Source of the DNA: Paradevosia sp036499825 | GTDB lineage: Bacteria > Pseudomonadota > Alphaproteobacteria > Rhizobiales > Devosiaceae | DNA: 64,000 nt | Assembly (NCBI GenBank): GCA_036499825.1 | Contig: DASYCZ010000037.1 | Location: 247,943-311,942 of the forward strand | Reading direction: 5' to 3' | Part shown: piece after piece, positions 33,875 to 41,703 of the stretch | How positions within the stretch are numbered: the first letter of the stretch is position 1 | Layout: the number at the start of each line of letters is the position of its first letter | The notes under the pieces: generated by a model | Databases searched by the model: none | What the model was told of the DNA's origin: nothing | Seen by the model: only the letters and a program-made list of their open reading frames with translations | Program-made: the position numbers and the translations under genes

Positions 33875-34591
33875 ATGCTTGAACTGATCGGGTTCGGACC
33901 GAAAGGCTGGGGTGGCCTGCTGCTGCTCGGTGCGCTGATGACCGTGGCGGTGACCCTGTCCGCCCTGGTCATCGGCGCCATCATCGGCGCGCTGGTGGCG
34001 GCGGCGAAGCTGTCGCCCGGTCGCGGCTACCGCATCACGGGTGACGCCTACACTACGATCTTCCGTGGTGTGCCGGAACTGCTGATCATCTATCTCATCT
34101 ATTTCGGTGGTGGCCGGGCGGTCAGCGCGCTGGGGACGATGTTTGGCGCACCAGGCTATTTCGGCCTGCCGGCCTTCCTCACCGGCGCGGTCGCGGTGGG
34201 ATTGATTTCGGCCGCCTACCAGGCCGAGGTGTTCCGGGGCGCGTTCCTCGCCGTGGCCCCCGGCGAAATCGAGGCGGCGCGCGCCATTGGCATGTCCCGG
34301 GCACTGCGCTTTCGCCGCATCGTGGTGCCGCAGGTGCTGCGCTACGCCCTGCCCGGCCTTGGCAACGTGTTGCAGCTCAGCCTCAAGGATTCGGCGCTGA
34401 TCTCGGTGACGGGGCTCGCCGAGCTGATGCGATCGAGCCAGGTGGCGGCCGGCTCCACGCGGCTCTACTTCCTCTTCTATATTGTCGGTGGCGCACTTTA
34501 CCTGGTGCTGACGACGCTCGCCGATCGGGGCTTCGCCGTCGCTGAAAAGCGGATGGGCCGGAGCTTTCGCGGCGGCATCGGGCGGGGGTGA
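33875..34591 (+). CDS. Polar amino-acid ABC transporter permease (OccQ/HisQ type)
   Basis: A 238-aa membrane permease. Conserved segments: ITGDAYTTIFRGVPELLIIYLIYFGG (residues about 48-73) and the EAA loop IEAARAIGMSRALRFRRIVVPQ near residue 130. Three to five membrane helices are expected. It starts 45 bp after the binding-protein gene. Together with the next permease it forms the heterodimeric channel. Confidence 0.9.
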   Translation: MLELIGFGPKGWGGLLLLGALMTVAVTLSALVIGAIIGALVAAAKLSPGRGYRITGDAYTTIFRGVPELLIIYLIYFGGGRAVSALGTMFGAPGYFGLPAFLTGAVAVGLISAAYQAEVFRGAFLAVAPGEIEAARAIGMSRALRFRRIVVPQVLRYALPGLGNVLQLSLKDSALISVTGLAELMRSSQVAAGSTRLYFLFYIVGGALYLVLTTLADRGFAVAEKRMGRSFRGGIGRG

Positions 34592-34599
34592 GGCAGGCC

Positions 34600-35346
34600 A
34601 TGGATTTCGCCTTCCTCGCCAACACCATGGGACAATTGTTAGCGGCGACGCCGACGACCCTGGCGCTATGGATCTTGTGCATCAGCATTGGCGCAGTGCT
34701 GGCGCTCGGCGCCGCCTGGATGCGTGTGTCCGGCATCTTCGTGCTGGAGCGGCTGGCGGCAGGCTACATTTTCATCTTCCGCGGCTCGCCGCTGCTGATC
34801 CAGACCTTCCTGGTCTATTATGGCCTCAGCCAGTTTCCCGAAGTGCGGCACAGCTTCGTCTGGCCGGTGCTGCGCGAACCCTTCTTTTGCGCCGTGATCT
34901 CGCTGGCGCTATGCACCGGCGGCTATACGGCAGAGATATTCCGGGGCGGGCTGCTGTCCGTACCGCTCAAGGAGATCGAGGCCGGGCGCGCCATCGGCAT
35001 GTCTGGATTCAGGCTCTTCCGGCGTATTATCGCTCCCATTGCCCTGCGGCAGGCCCTGCCAGCCTATTCGACCGAAATAGTGCTGATGATGAAATCGACA
35101 TCGCTGGCAAGCCTGGTGACGGTTTGGGAAGTCACGGGCGTGGCGCAGCGCATCATCTCGCAGACGTACCGGACCATGGAAGTGTTCCTGTGCGCCGCCG
35201 TCATCTACCTGGTGCTGAACTTTCTGATCATACGCCTCATGAGCTGGCTCGAAGGGCGACTGTCGCCACACCTGCGCGGGCGGCCAGAGGCTGAGATCGA
35301 GGGTCCGGAACCGCATGCCGAAGACCTGCCGGAGCCGCAACAATGA
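34600..35346 (+). CDS. Polar amino-acid ABC transporter permease (OccM/HisM type)
   Basis: 248 aa from the ATG at 34600, which has a GAGG ribosome site; a GTG at 34588 overlapping the upstream stop is the alternative. Visible motifs: YIFIFRGSPLLIQTFLVYYG and the EAA loop IEAGRAIGMSGFRLFRRIIAP. The C-terminus carries an acidic tail (EAEIEGPEPHAEDLPEPQ). It overlaps the ATPase gene as ATGA. Confidence 0.9.
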   Translation: MDFAFLANTMGQLLAATPTTLALWILCISIGAVLALGAAWMRVSGIFVLERLAAGYIFIFRGSPLLIQTFLVYYGLSQFPEVRHSFVWPVLREPFFCAVISLALCTGGYTAEIFRGGLLSVPLKEIEAGRAIGMSGFRLFRRIIAPIALRQALPAYSTEIVLMMKSTSLASLVTVWEVTGVAQRIISQTYRTMEVFLCAAVIYLVLNFLIIRLMSWLEGRLSPHLRGRPEAEIEGPEPHAEDLPEPQQ

Positions 35347-36116
35347 CAACTATCCCGGCACTATCGGTGCGCGACATGCACAAATCCTTCAACGCCAGCG
35401 AAGTGCTGAAGGGCATTTCGTTCGATGCGCAGGAAGGAGACGTCATCTCGATCCTGGGCGCCAGCGGGTCGGGAAAAAGTACGCTGCTGCGCTGCATCAA
35501 CCTCCTGGAAATCCCAGATTCCGGTGTGGTGACGGTGGCCGGCGAGACGATTGCGATGCGCAAGCGCCGCGATGGCAGGAGCGAGCCGGCGGATCAGCGG
35601 CAGGTCGATCGCATCCGGGCGGAACTCGGCATGGTGTTCCAGAGCTTTAACCTGTGGAGCCACATGACGATCTTGCAGAACGTCATCGAGGGTCCGATCC
35701 ATGTGCTGAAACGGCCGCGGGCCGAGGCCATCGCCGAAGCCGAAGCGATGCTGGAGAAGGTGGGGATCGCCGACAAGCGCGATCATTATCCGAGCCATCT
35801 GTCGGGCGGGCAGCAGCAGCGGGCGGCGATCGCCAGGGCTTTGGCGATGAACCCCAAGGTGATGCTGTTCGACGAGCCGACTTCGGCGCTCGATCCGGAA
35901 CTGGTCGGCGAAGTGCTGCGGGTGCTGCGGGCGCTGGCAGAAGAAGGGCGGACAATGCTGGTGGTGACGCATGAAATGGCGTTTGCGCGCAATGTTTCGA
36001 GCCGCGTCATGTTTCTGCATCAGGGATTGATCGAGGCGGACGGATCACCCGAACAGCTGTTCGGCGAATTGAAGTCCGAGCGTTTCCGGCAGTTCGTTTC
36101 CGGTCTCGGACGCTAG
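35343..36116 (+). CDS. Polar amino-acid ABC transporter ATPase (OccP/HisP type)
   Basis: 257 aa. Walker A GASGSGKST, Q-loop VFQSFNLWSHMT, signature LSGGQQQRAAIARAL, Walker B VMLFDEPTSALDPE and the switch histidine in VVTHEMAFA. This is the energising subunit for the two permeases just upstream. The small cupin gene starts nine bases after its stop. Confidence 0.95.
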   Translation: MTTIPALSVRDMHKSFNASEVLKGISFDAQEGDVISILGASGSGKSTLLRCINLLEIPDSGVVTVAGETIAMRKRRDGRSEPADQRQVDRIRAELGMVFQSFNLWSHMTILQNVIEGPIHVLKRPRAEAIAEAEAMLEKVGIADKRDHYPSHLSGGQQQRAAIARALAMNPKVMLFDEPTSALDPELVGEVLRVLRALAEEGRTMLVVTHEMAFARNVSSRVMFLHQGLIEADGSPEQLFGELKSERFRQFVSGLGR

Positions 36117-36125
36117 GAGGGCCAC

Positions 36126-36461
36126 ATGAACGGAAAGCCACGCTTCCTGAACAGCGATGAGCGGCGGTGGACCGACCTCGGCAATGGCAGCCGCAGACGG
36201 GTTCTGGCGTTCACCGATGCGCTGATGCAAGTCGAGGTCGCGTTCGACGAAGGAGCGATCGGCGCGCTGCATTCTCATCCGCATGTGCAGTCGAGCTATG
36301 TCGCGGAAGGCAGGTTCGAAGTGACGATCGATGGTGAGACGCGGGTGCTCGGAACCGGCGGCAGCTTCATCGTGGAGCCCCATCTCGTCCACGGCGTGAA
36401 GGCGCTGGAGGCCGGGCGGCTGATCGACTGTTTCACGCCGAAGCGCGACGACTTTCTCTAA
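36126..36461 (+). CDS. Small cupin-domain protein
   Basis: A 111-aa single cupin barrel with motif 1 as GALHSHPHVQSSYVAEGRFE (metal-type His residues) and motif 2 as GGSFIVEPHLVHGVKA. A GGAGG ribosome site precedes it and it is the last gene of the importer operon. It may act on or sense the imported amino acid or derivative. Its stop overlaps the stop of the convergent gene. Function unknown beyond the fold. Confidence 0.85.
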   Translation: MNGKPRFLNSDERRWTDLGNGSRRRVLAFTDALMQVEVAFDEGAIGALHSHPHVQSSYVAEGRFEVTIDGETRVLGTGGSFIVEPHLVHGVKALEAGRLIDCFTPKRDDFL

Positions 36462-37060
36462 AGCCCCAGAGCCTTGGCGGTCGCCGACAGGTCGACACGC
36501 AGTTCGGAGGTAACTTCAAGCGTGCGATCGTCGCGCGGCGCGATGCCCTGCAGGGCCTGGTGTGCGGCCAGAGCGACATCGCGCTGGCGAACCAGAGCCG
36601 CGATCTCGCCGGCATAGAGGCGCAGGATCGCCGTCAGCCAGCGATTGGCAAGATAGGACGGCTGCGGCATCTGCATGTCGAAGCGCTCCAGCAATGCGAT
36701 GGTGGGCTCGGCATCGAGCCAGGTGTCGGCAACGACCCACTGGTTGACGGTGAAGAGCCGCTGCAGCCGTCCATAGGCATCGACACCGACGGCGGCAAGG
36801 TGATGCACCGGACCGTCTTTGCCGTTCGGACGCACGAAGCAGTGGAAGTGGCCGTGCTCGTTTTCGGCCGGCGGGATATGGCAGTGATAATACCACTGGC
36901 TGCCCGAAGCCGGATCGAACACGTCACCGGCAGGGTAGTGCGTCCAGGCAGCGACGGGCGCATCGCGGAGCGTGGCTCGCAGCACATTGTCGCCGCCCTT
37001 GGCGAGGATGGTTTCGCAAAACAGCGCTTCTTGCGCAGCGCGCTGACGATCCTCATCCAT
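36458..37060 (-). CDS. Conserved protein of DUF6969 type
   Basis: 200 aa from the ATG at 37060 (MDEDRQRAAQEALF); the longer frame upstream is an Arg/Cys-rich shadow of the repeat gene and is rejected. Conserved-looking segments are QWYYHCHIPPAENEHGHFHCF, with several His and Cys, and NQWVVADTWLDAE. No signal peptide. It starts 11 bp after the cysteine-repeat gene, in the operon headed by the YeeE-type transporter. I associate it with DUF6969 by recall. The His/Cys-rich patch could bind a metal (inference). Confidence 0.7.
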   Translation of the reverse strand: MDEDRQRAAQEALFCETILAKGGDNVLRATLRDAPVAAWTHYPAGDVFDPASGSQWYYHCHIPPAENEHGHFHCFVRPNGKDGPVHHLAAVGVDAYGRLQRLFTVNQWVVADTWLDAEPTIALLERFDMQMPQPSYLANRWLTAILRLYAGEIAALVRQRDVALAAHQALQGIAPRDDRTLEVTSELRVDLSATAKALGL

Positions 37061-37071
37061 GGGCGTGCCGA

Positions 37072-37425
37072 TCAGGCGCCCGGCGCGGCGGCCGCGCAAG
37101 GCGAAGCCGCAGCGCAGGGCGACGCTGCCGCGCATGGAGACGTGGCGGCACAGGGCGACACGGCTGCACAAGGCGAAGCCGCGGCGCATGGGGATGCGGC
37201 GGCACAGGGAGAAGCCGCCGCACAGGGCGAGGCAGCGGCGCAAGGCGAGCCGGCAGCGCAGGGATTGGCGGCTGGGGCGCCGGGCATTGCGGCATCGGCG
37301 CTGGCGGCCGGCAACGCGGCGTTCACCGGACCGGCGCCCGTATGGGAGACGTGATCGGCAGCGACGGCAGCAGTGGCGACGAGAAGAGCGGCGCCGAAGA
37401 GGAGAGTGTTACGCGTAGCGCTCAT
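37072..37425 (-). CDS. Secreted cysteine hexapeptide-repeat protein
   Basis: A 117-aa protein easily missed because it is embedded in a longer spurious frame. It opens MSATRNTLLFGAALLV with a signal peptide ending near AVAA (residue 23). A spacer follows, and from residue 56 ten cysteines recur every six residues (56, 62 ... 110) in the pattern C-A-A-x-S-P. Its ATG overlaps the stop of the YeeE-type transporter as ATGA, so it is translationally coupled. The DNA forms an 18-bp tandem repeat. Thiol-rich periplasmic protein; a role in binding sulfur species or metal is inference. Confidence 0.75.
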   Translation of the reverse strand: MSATRNTLLFGAALLVATAAVAADHVSHTGAGPVNAALPAASADAAMPGAPAANPCAAGSPCAAASPCAAASPCAAASPCAAASPCAAVSPCAATSPCAAASPCAAASPCAAAAPGA

Positions 37426-38630
37426 TTCTTGAATCCATCGAGACCGAAAACGGGACGGAGGGCCACACCGGCCCAGCTGCCCACAAAGGCGGCAGCAAAC
37501 CACAGCCAGGCATGCACGCTGCCAGAGGCGATGCCACTGAACAGCGCGCCGATATTGCACCCAAAGGATAGGCGCGCGCCATAGCCCATCAACACGCCGC
37601 CAATGGCAGCGGCGGCAAATGACAGCAGCGGGACTTTTGCCTTGGGCGCAAACTTGCCGGCGAGTCCGGCGGCAAGCGCTGCGCCGAGGATGATGCCGAA
37701 GTTCATGATCGAGGTAATGTCGAAGAGAACGCTCTGGTTGAGCGCGGTGACCTGGGCCGGCCAGGTCCAGAATTCCCAGGTCTGGATCGGCACGCCGACC
37801 GCTTGCGCGACCTTGGCGCCCCAGAGTCCGAAACCGTAGGTCACCGACCAGGGATGGCCGGCTACCACGAGGGTCGCAATGTTGAGCAGCGCCAGCAACA
37901 CGCCGGCGCCCAGCAGCGGCCACGGGCCCTGGAACAGGCGGACGATCCCCTGGGTCTTGGGCTTTGACGCCCGCTCGAGAGAGCCGTGCACACGGCGCTC
38001 GATCAGGACGGTGACCGCGGCAACGGCGGCGAGGCCCACAAGGGTGACGGCGAGGCCACCGGGGACGCCAAGCGTATTGCCGAGGCTGATCGGCGGCAGC
38101 GAGGGCTGGGCCAGCCACCAGGGCAAATTGGCGGTGCCCAGAACGGCGCCGATAATAAAGAAGATGAGCGTCACCAGCATGCGGGACGAGCCGCCGCCGA
38201 CGGTAAACAGCGTGCCCGAGCCGCAACCGCCGCCAAGCTGCATGCCGACGCCGAAGAGCGCGGCGCCGAAGAGCACCGAGACGCCGACCGGCGCAATAGC
38301 CCCGGCGAGCGGACGGCCGAACGCCGTGCCCTGGGCGAGCAACGGGATGAAGACGATGGCGGCAACCGCGATCATCAGCATCTGGGCGCGAATGGCGGAG
38401 CCGCGTTGCTCGACGACCATGCGGCGCCAGCCGCCGGTAAAGCCGAAGGAGGCGTGATAAAGGGTAAGACCGAGTGCGCCGCCGATAAGGAAGAGCAGCG
38501 CCTGCCGGGCATCGACGAGCTGGCCGATGGCGATTGCGCCGACGACGAAGGCGGCGACGACCACAAGCACCGGGCCGCGATCGAGCTTCAGCCAGGGAAT
38601 TGACGAGGATGGGGCGGTGATGTCGGTCAT
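37422..38630 (-). CDS. YeeE/YedE-family transporter (TsuA-like, sulfur compound import)
   Basis: A 402-aa membrane protein with about ten segments. Family cysteines are visible in GGGCGSGT and LSFGCNIGA, two half-repeats that match the thiosulfate path of TsuA. The ATG has an AGGA ribosome site. It heads an operon with the cysteine-repeat protein and DUF6969-type gene, near a periplasmic rhodanese. Import of thiosulfate or a related sulfur species is likely by family; which one is not shown by sequence. Confidence 0.85.
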   Translation of the reverse strand: MTDITAPSSSIPWLKLDRGPVLVVVAAFVVGAIAIGQLVDARQALLFLIGGALGLTLYHASFGFTGGWRRMVVEQRGSAIRAQMLMIAVAAIVFIPLLAQGTAFGRPLAGAIAPVGVSVLFGAALFGVGMQLGGGCGSGTLFTVGGGSSRMLVTLIFFIIGAVLGTANLPWWLAQPSLPPISLGNTLGVPGGLAVTLVGLAAVAAVTVLIERRVHGSLERASKPKTQGIVRLFQGPWPLLGAGVLLALLNIATLVVAGHPWSVTYGFGLWGAKVAQAVGVPIQTWEFWTWPAQVTALNQSVLFDITSIMNFGIILGAALAAGLAGKFAPKAKVPLLSFAAAAIGGVLMGYGARLSFGCNIGALFSGIASGSVHAWLWFAAAFVGSWAGVALRPVFGLDGFKK

Positions 38631-38787
38631 TTGTTCCTACAACCCTGATGTGGTGCGGAGGCCACCATCCTCTTCCCACCAGGAGAGCGAAGCGATGCGG
38701 CCACTCGCGGCAGTCTGTGCGTTCCGTCATTCATAGCCGCATGAGGCCAGGCAGATGACGAAGACTGAATATTGAGCGTCTCAGGCT

Positions 38788-38827
38788 CTTAAAAACGAAT
38801 GCCCGAGAAATCAATCTCGGGCATTCG
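38788..38827 (-). terminator. Rho-independent terminator of the rhodanese gene
   Basis: Perfect 13-bp arms CGAATGCCCGAGA and TCTCGGGCATTCG enclose the loop AATCAA. Read on the minus strand, TTTTTAAG follows. It lies 21 bp after the rhodanese stop. Confidence 0.88.
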
Positions 38828-38848
38828 ATCAGTCGAATAGTCCGAGGA

Positions 38849-39766
38849 TTACTGGACGATGACCGGGCGGGTCGGATCGAGCGTCCATTGCGACATGGAG
38901 CCGTCGTAGAGGCGGACACCCTTCAGGCCTTCGATTTCCGACAGGCCGAACCAGGCGATCGACGCCAGGTGGCCGGTGTTGCAGAAGGCAATGATGCCGT
39001 CCTTGTCGGTCAGCTTGGCCTGCGCGACGAGAGCATCGATGGTTTCCTTGCTGGCGAAATGGCCGGTCTTGGCATCCCAGAAGTTGTCGAAGTTGATGTT
39101 GACGGCGGTCGGGATGGTACCGAGTTCCTTGACGGTCGCGGTCTTTTCCTTGCCGATGAACTGGGCAACGGTACGGGCATCGACAAGATTGGTGTCGCTG
39201 GCAATGGCTTCCTGCACCTGGGCGACTTCGGCGCGCAGTTCAGGACGGAACGAACCATTGAAGTTGCCCTTCGTGGGGGCGACGACGTCGGTCGAGACCG
39301 GCTCCTTGGCTTCGGTCCAGGCCTTGTAGCCGCCATCGAGGATAGCGACGTTGTCGTGGCCGAGGACCTTGAACGTCCAATAGACGCGGGTGGCGCCGCC
39401 GAATTCACTGGAGTCGGTGCCGGCGGGCACGATCACCACCTGGGTGTCGTTATTGACGCCGAGCGCCGCGATCTTGGCGCTGATGTCGTTGATGTTGGGC
39501 AGCATGCCCGGGGCTCCATCGATGCTGGCGCGCCAGCCATATTGGGAGTACTGGGCCTCGACCGAACCCAGCACATGGCCCTGCGCGTAGGGCGCGCCGG
39601 CCTTGGTGGCGTCACGGATGTCGATGACGAGAAGGCTGGGATTGCCGATATTGCTGTTGAGCCAGGCGGCATCGACCAGCGGCTTGTCGGTGAGACGCTC
39701 GGCGGAAGCGCCGGTGACACTGGCAAGGCCAACGACGAGCGCGGCGGCGATAACATTCAGGCGCAT
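38849..39766 (-). CDS. Periplasmic two-domain sulfurtransferase (rhodanese)
   Basis: 305 aa from the ATG at 39766, which has AGGAT upstream and gives a signal peptide MRLNVIAAALVVGLASV ending near GASA. Two rhodanese domains: the first lacks the active cysteine (IVPAGTDSSEFGG), and the second has it in IIAFCNTGHLAS. Such enzymes move sulfane sulfur from thiosulfate or 3-mercaptopyruvate to a thiol acceptor. A strong terminator follows. Its location beside the YeeE transporter, a Cys-repeat protein and a thioredoxin/CcdA pair suggests work in periplasmic sulfur handling. Confidence 0.88.
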   Translation of the reverse strand: MRLNVIAAALVVGLASVTGASAERLTDKPLVDAAWLNSNIGNPSLLVIDIRDATKAGAPYAQGHVLGSVEAQYSQYGWRASIDGAPGMLPNINDISAKIAALGVNNDTQVVIVPAGTDSSEFGGATRVYWTFKVLGHDNVAILDGGYKAWTEAKEPVSTDVVAPTKGNFNGSFRPELRAEVAQVQEAIASDTNLVDARTVAQFIGKEKTATVKELGTIPTAVNINFDNFWDAKTGHFASKETIDALVAQAKLTDKDGIIAFCNTGHLASIAWFGLSEIEGLKGVRLYDGSMSQWTLDPTRPVIVQ

Positions 39767-39993
39767 GATGATCCTGCGGGTGGGTGAATTGATGACAGTA
39801 TTGTTGCACAACCGGCGTTGGCATGCTGCCTACAGCATTCCAAATGCTGCCTGCAAAGGCGAATTTTCCATCTCCCCCAACCCAGTAAGGCCGCAATGAA
39901 ATTCCGTGTGAGGCCGTAGGCAGATACGGCCACAACTGGAATAATGGCACCCAACAAATTCGCGGATGCGATGCTTACTGAAAGTCGTTAGAG

Positions 39994-40416
39994 ATGAACT
40001 CCATTCTTCGCCCCCTTCTCATCGCCCTTGCCCTTTGTGCACCGCTCGTCGTCGCCCCGACGCTGGCGCAGGAAGTGACGCAGGCCGCAACTACGGCCGC
40101 CCCTGCCCAGGTATTGAGCTTCGACAATGAAGCAGCCCTCGATGACCTGGCCGCCAAGGGCACGACGGTGGTGTTCTTTTATGCCTCGTGGTGCCCCAAT
40201 TGCCGGGCCACGGTGACCGAGCTCAACCAGCGCTGGGACGATGTGCGCCCGGGCCTGACCCTCGTCATCGCCGACTATGACAAGGAACAGGCGCTGAAGG
40301 CCAAATATGGCGTGACCTACCAGGATACGTTCGTGTTGCTCGACAGCAAGGGCAATGGCGTCAAGTCGTGGAACAGCGGCGGCGTCGACGGCCTCAACAG
40401 CAATACCAAGATCTAG
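39994..40416 (+). CDS. Secreted thioredoxin-like protein
   Basis: A 140-aa protein with a signal peptide ending near TLAQ (residue 26). The thioredoxin fold carries the active site C67-P-N-C70 in FFYASWCPNCRA. The usual cis-proline position is replaced in VTYQDTFVLLD. It starts 12 bp before the ccdA-type gene, so the two very likely form a pair: CcdA passes electrons across the membrane and this protein reduces periplasmic disulfides or sulfur adducts. Confidence 0.88.
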   Translation: MNSILRPLLIALALCAPLVVAPTLAQEVTQAATTAAPAQVLSFDNEAALDDLAAKGTTVVFFYASWCPNCRATVTELNQRWDDVRPGLTLVIADYDKEQALKAKYGVTYQDTFVLLDSKGNGVKSWNSGGVDGLNSNTKI

Positions 40417-40428
40417 GATCTCACCACC

Positions 40429-41145
40429 ATGGCGCTCAGCCTGGCGCTCGCGTTCGTCGCGGGCGTGATCACCGTGCTGTCGCCTTGCGTGCTGCCGCTG
40501 CTGCCACTGATTCTGGCGACGGCGACGCAGGATGGCAAGGCGCGTCCCGTCGGCGTCATCGTCGGCTTCATCGGCGCCTTCACGGTGGCAACGCTGGCAT
40601 TGAGCACGCTGGTGCGCTCGCTTGGCGTGCCGCCCGATGTCAATCGATCGCTCAGCGCCATTGTGCTGTTCATACTGGGCCTGGTGCTGCTGGTGCCCGG
40701 CTTGCAGTTGCAGTTCGAGCGCTGGGTCGGCTCGCTGGCCGGACGTGTGCCGGCGGCAGCGGGCGGCAACGGATTTGGCGGCGGCCTGGCCGTAGGGCTC
40801 GGCCTTGGATTGGCGTGGAGCCCGTGCGTCGGGCCCATCATGGCCTCAGTGATCACCTTGGCGCTGAACCAGGCGGTGGGCCCCGGTGCGGTGGCGATCA
40901 CGCTGGCGTTCGCGCTGGGCACGGCGCTGCCGATGTCTGCGGTGCTGTTCGGCGGCCGCAAACTGGTGCGCCGGCTGGACTGGTTCCAGCGCCATGCCCA
41001 CCGTATCCAGCAGGTGTTCGGCCTGGTGCTGCTATTGACTGGCCTGGCCATCTGGTTCGGGTGGGACCGCAGCATTCAGATATTGCTGCTGGAGGCCTTC
41101 CCCGGTTGGGAAGGCGCACTGACAGGGTGGGAGCCGGGGGTTTAG
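40429..41145 (+). CDS. ccdA: CcdA/DsbD-type transmembrane thiol electron carrier
   Basis: A 238-aa protein with six membrane segments. The paired cysteines lie in LSPCVLPLLP and WSPCVGPIMA, as in CcdA. It transfers electrons from cytosolic thioredoxin to periplasmic partners, most likely the thioredoxin-like protein encoded just upstream. Not linked here to cytochrome c maturation genes. Confidence 0.9.
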   Translation: MALSLALAFVAGVITVLSPCVLPLLPLILATATQDGKARPVGVIVGFIGAFTVATLALSTLVRSLGVPPDVNRSLSAIVLFILGLVLLVPGLQLQFERWVGSLAGRVPAAAGGNGFGGGLAVGLGLGLAWSPCVGPIMASVITLALNQAVGPGAVAITLAFALGTALPMSAVLFGGRKLVRRLDWFQRHAHRIQQVFGLVLLLTGLAIWFGWDRSIQILLLEAFPGWEGALTGWEPGV

Positions 41146-41197
41146 CCCCTGCAGAAGCCGGACTTTACCCCCCTGCCCTCCGCACTGTATCGCCGCT

Positions 41198-41228
41198 CGA
41201 ACCTTCCCATGACGGGAAGGACTACCTA
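41198..41228 (+). promoter_or_regulatory. MerR/CueR-type promoter with a palindrome in a 19-bp spacer
   Basis: The palindrome CCTTCCC-ATGAC-GGGAAGG (41202-41220) matches the CueR/HmrR operator style. It lies between a -35-like CGAACC (41198-41203) and a -10-like TACCTA (41223-41228), spaced by 19 bp as in copper-responsive MerR promoters. It is 35 bp upstream of the regulator gene, implying autoregulation. Confidence 0.75.
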
Positions 41229-41262
41229 TATTCCAGCGGTGATCGGGAGTGAGGCGTGAGCG

Positions 41263-41703
41263 ATGAATATCGGACAGGCGGCCAAGGCGAGCGGCATCTC
41301 ATCGAAGATGATCCGCTATTATGAATCCATCGGGCTGATCGCGAGCGCCGGGCGCACCGAAGCGGGCTATCGCACCTATGGCGAGGCCGAAGTGCATACG
41401 CTGCGTTTTGTCGGACGGGCGCGCGATCTCGGCTTTTCGGTGGAGCAGATGGGCGACCTGCTGGCGCTATGGAACGACCGCTCGCGGGCGAGCGCGGATG
41501 TGAAATCCATCGCCCTGCACCATATCGAGGAACTCGACCGCAAGGCGCGGGCGCTGCAGGAAATGAGCCGGACGCTGAAGCATCTGGCCGAGCACTGCCA
41601 TGGTGACGGGCGGCCGGATTGCCCGATCCTGGAAGATTTCGCCGAAGCCAGGCCGATGCGACAGGCGCGACAGAAGCCCCAGTTCGGGGCATTGTCGAGC
41701 TAG
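41263..41703 (+). CDS. cueR: MerR-family copper-responsive regulator (CueR/HmrR type)
   Basis: 146 aa. N-terminal winged helix MNIGQAAKASGISSKMIRYYESIGLI, a long dimerisation helix, then the metal-binding loop with C112 and C120 in CHGDGRPDCPI, the same numbering and spacing as CueR for Cu(I). A matching operator/promoter precedes it. No copper ATPase gene is adjacent, so its targets lie elsewhere. The stop overlaps the convergent LysR stop by four bases. Confidence 0.88.
   Translation: MNIGQAAKASGISSKMIRYYESIGLIASAGRTEAGYRTYGEAEVHTLRFVGRARDLGFSVEQMGDLLALWNDRSRASADVKSIALHHIEELDRKARALQEMSRTLKHLAEHCHGDGRPDCPILEDFAEARPMRQARQKPQFGALSS

Noticed and set aside
37075..37260. Regular 18-bp repeats that might be taken for a CRISPR array
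   Set aside because: No unique spacers; the repeats are contiguous and encode a hexapeptide in frame.
37072..38730. 552-codon open frame on the minus strand covering the YeeE gene
   Set aside because: Its first 435 codons are Arg/His-rich shadow of the transporter gene. Only the last 117 codons, from the ATG at 37425, form a real gene.
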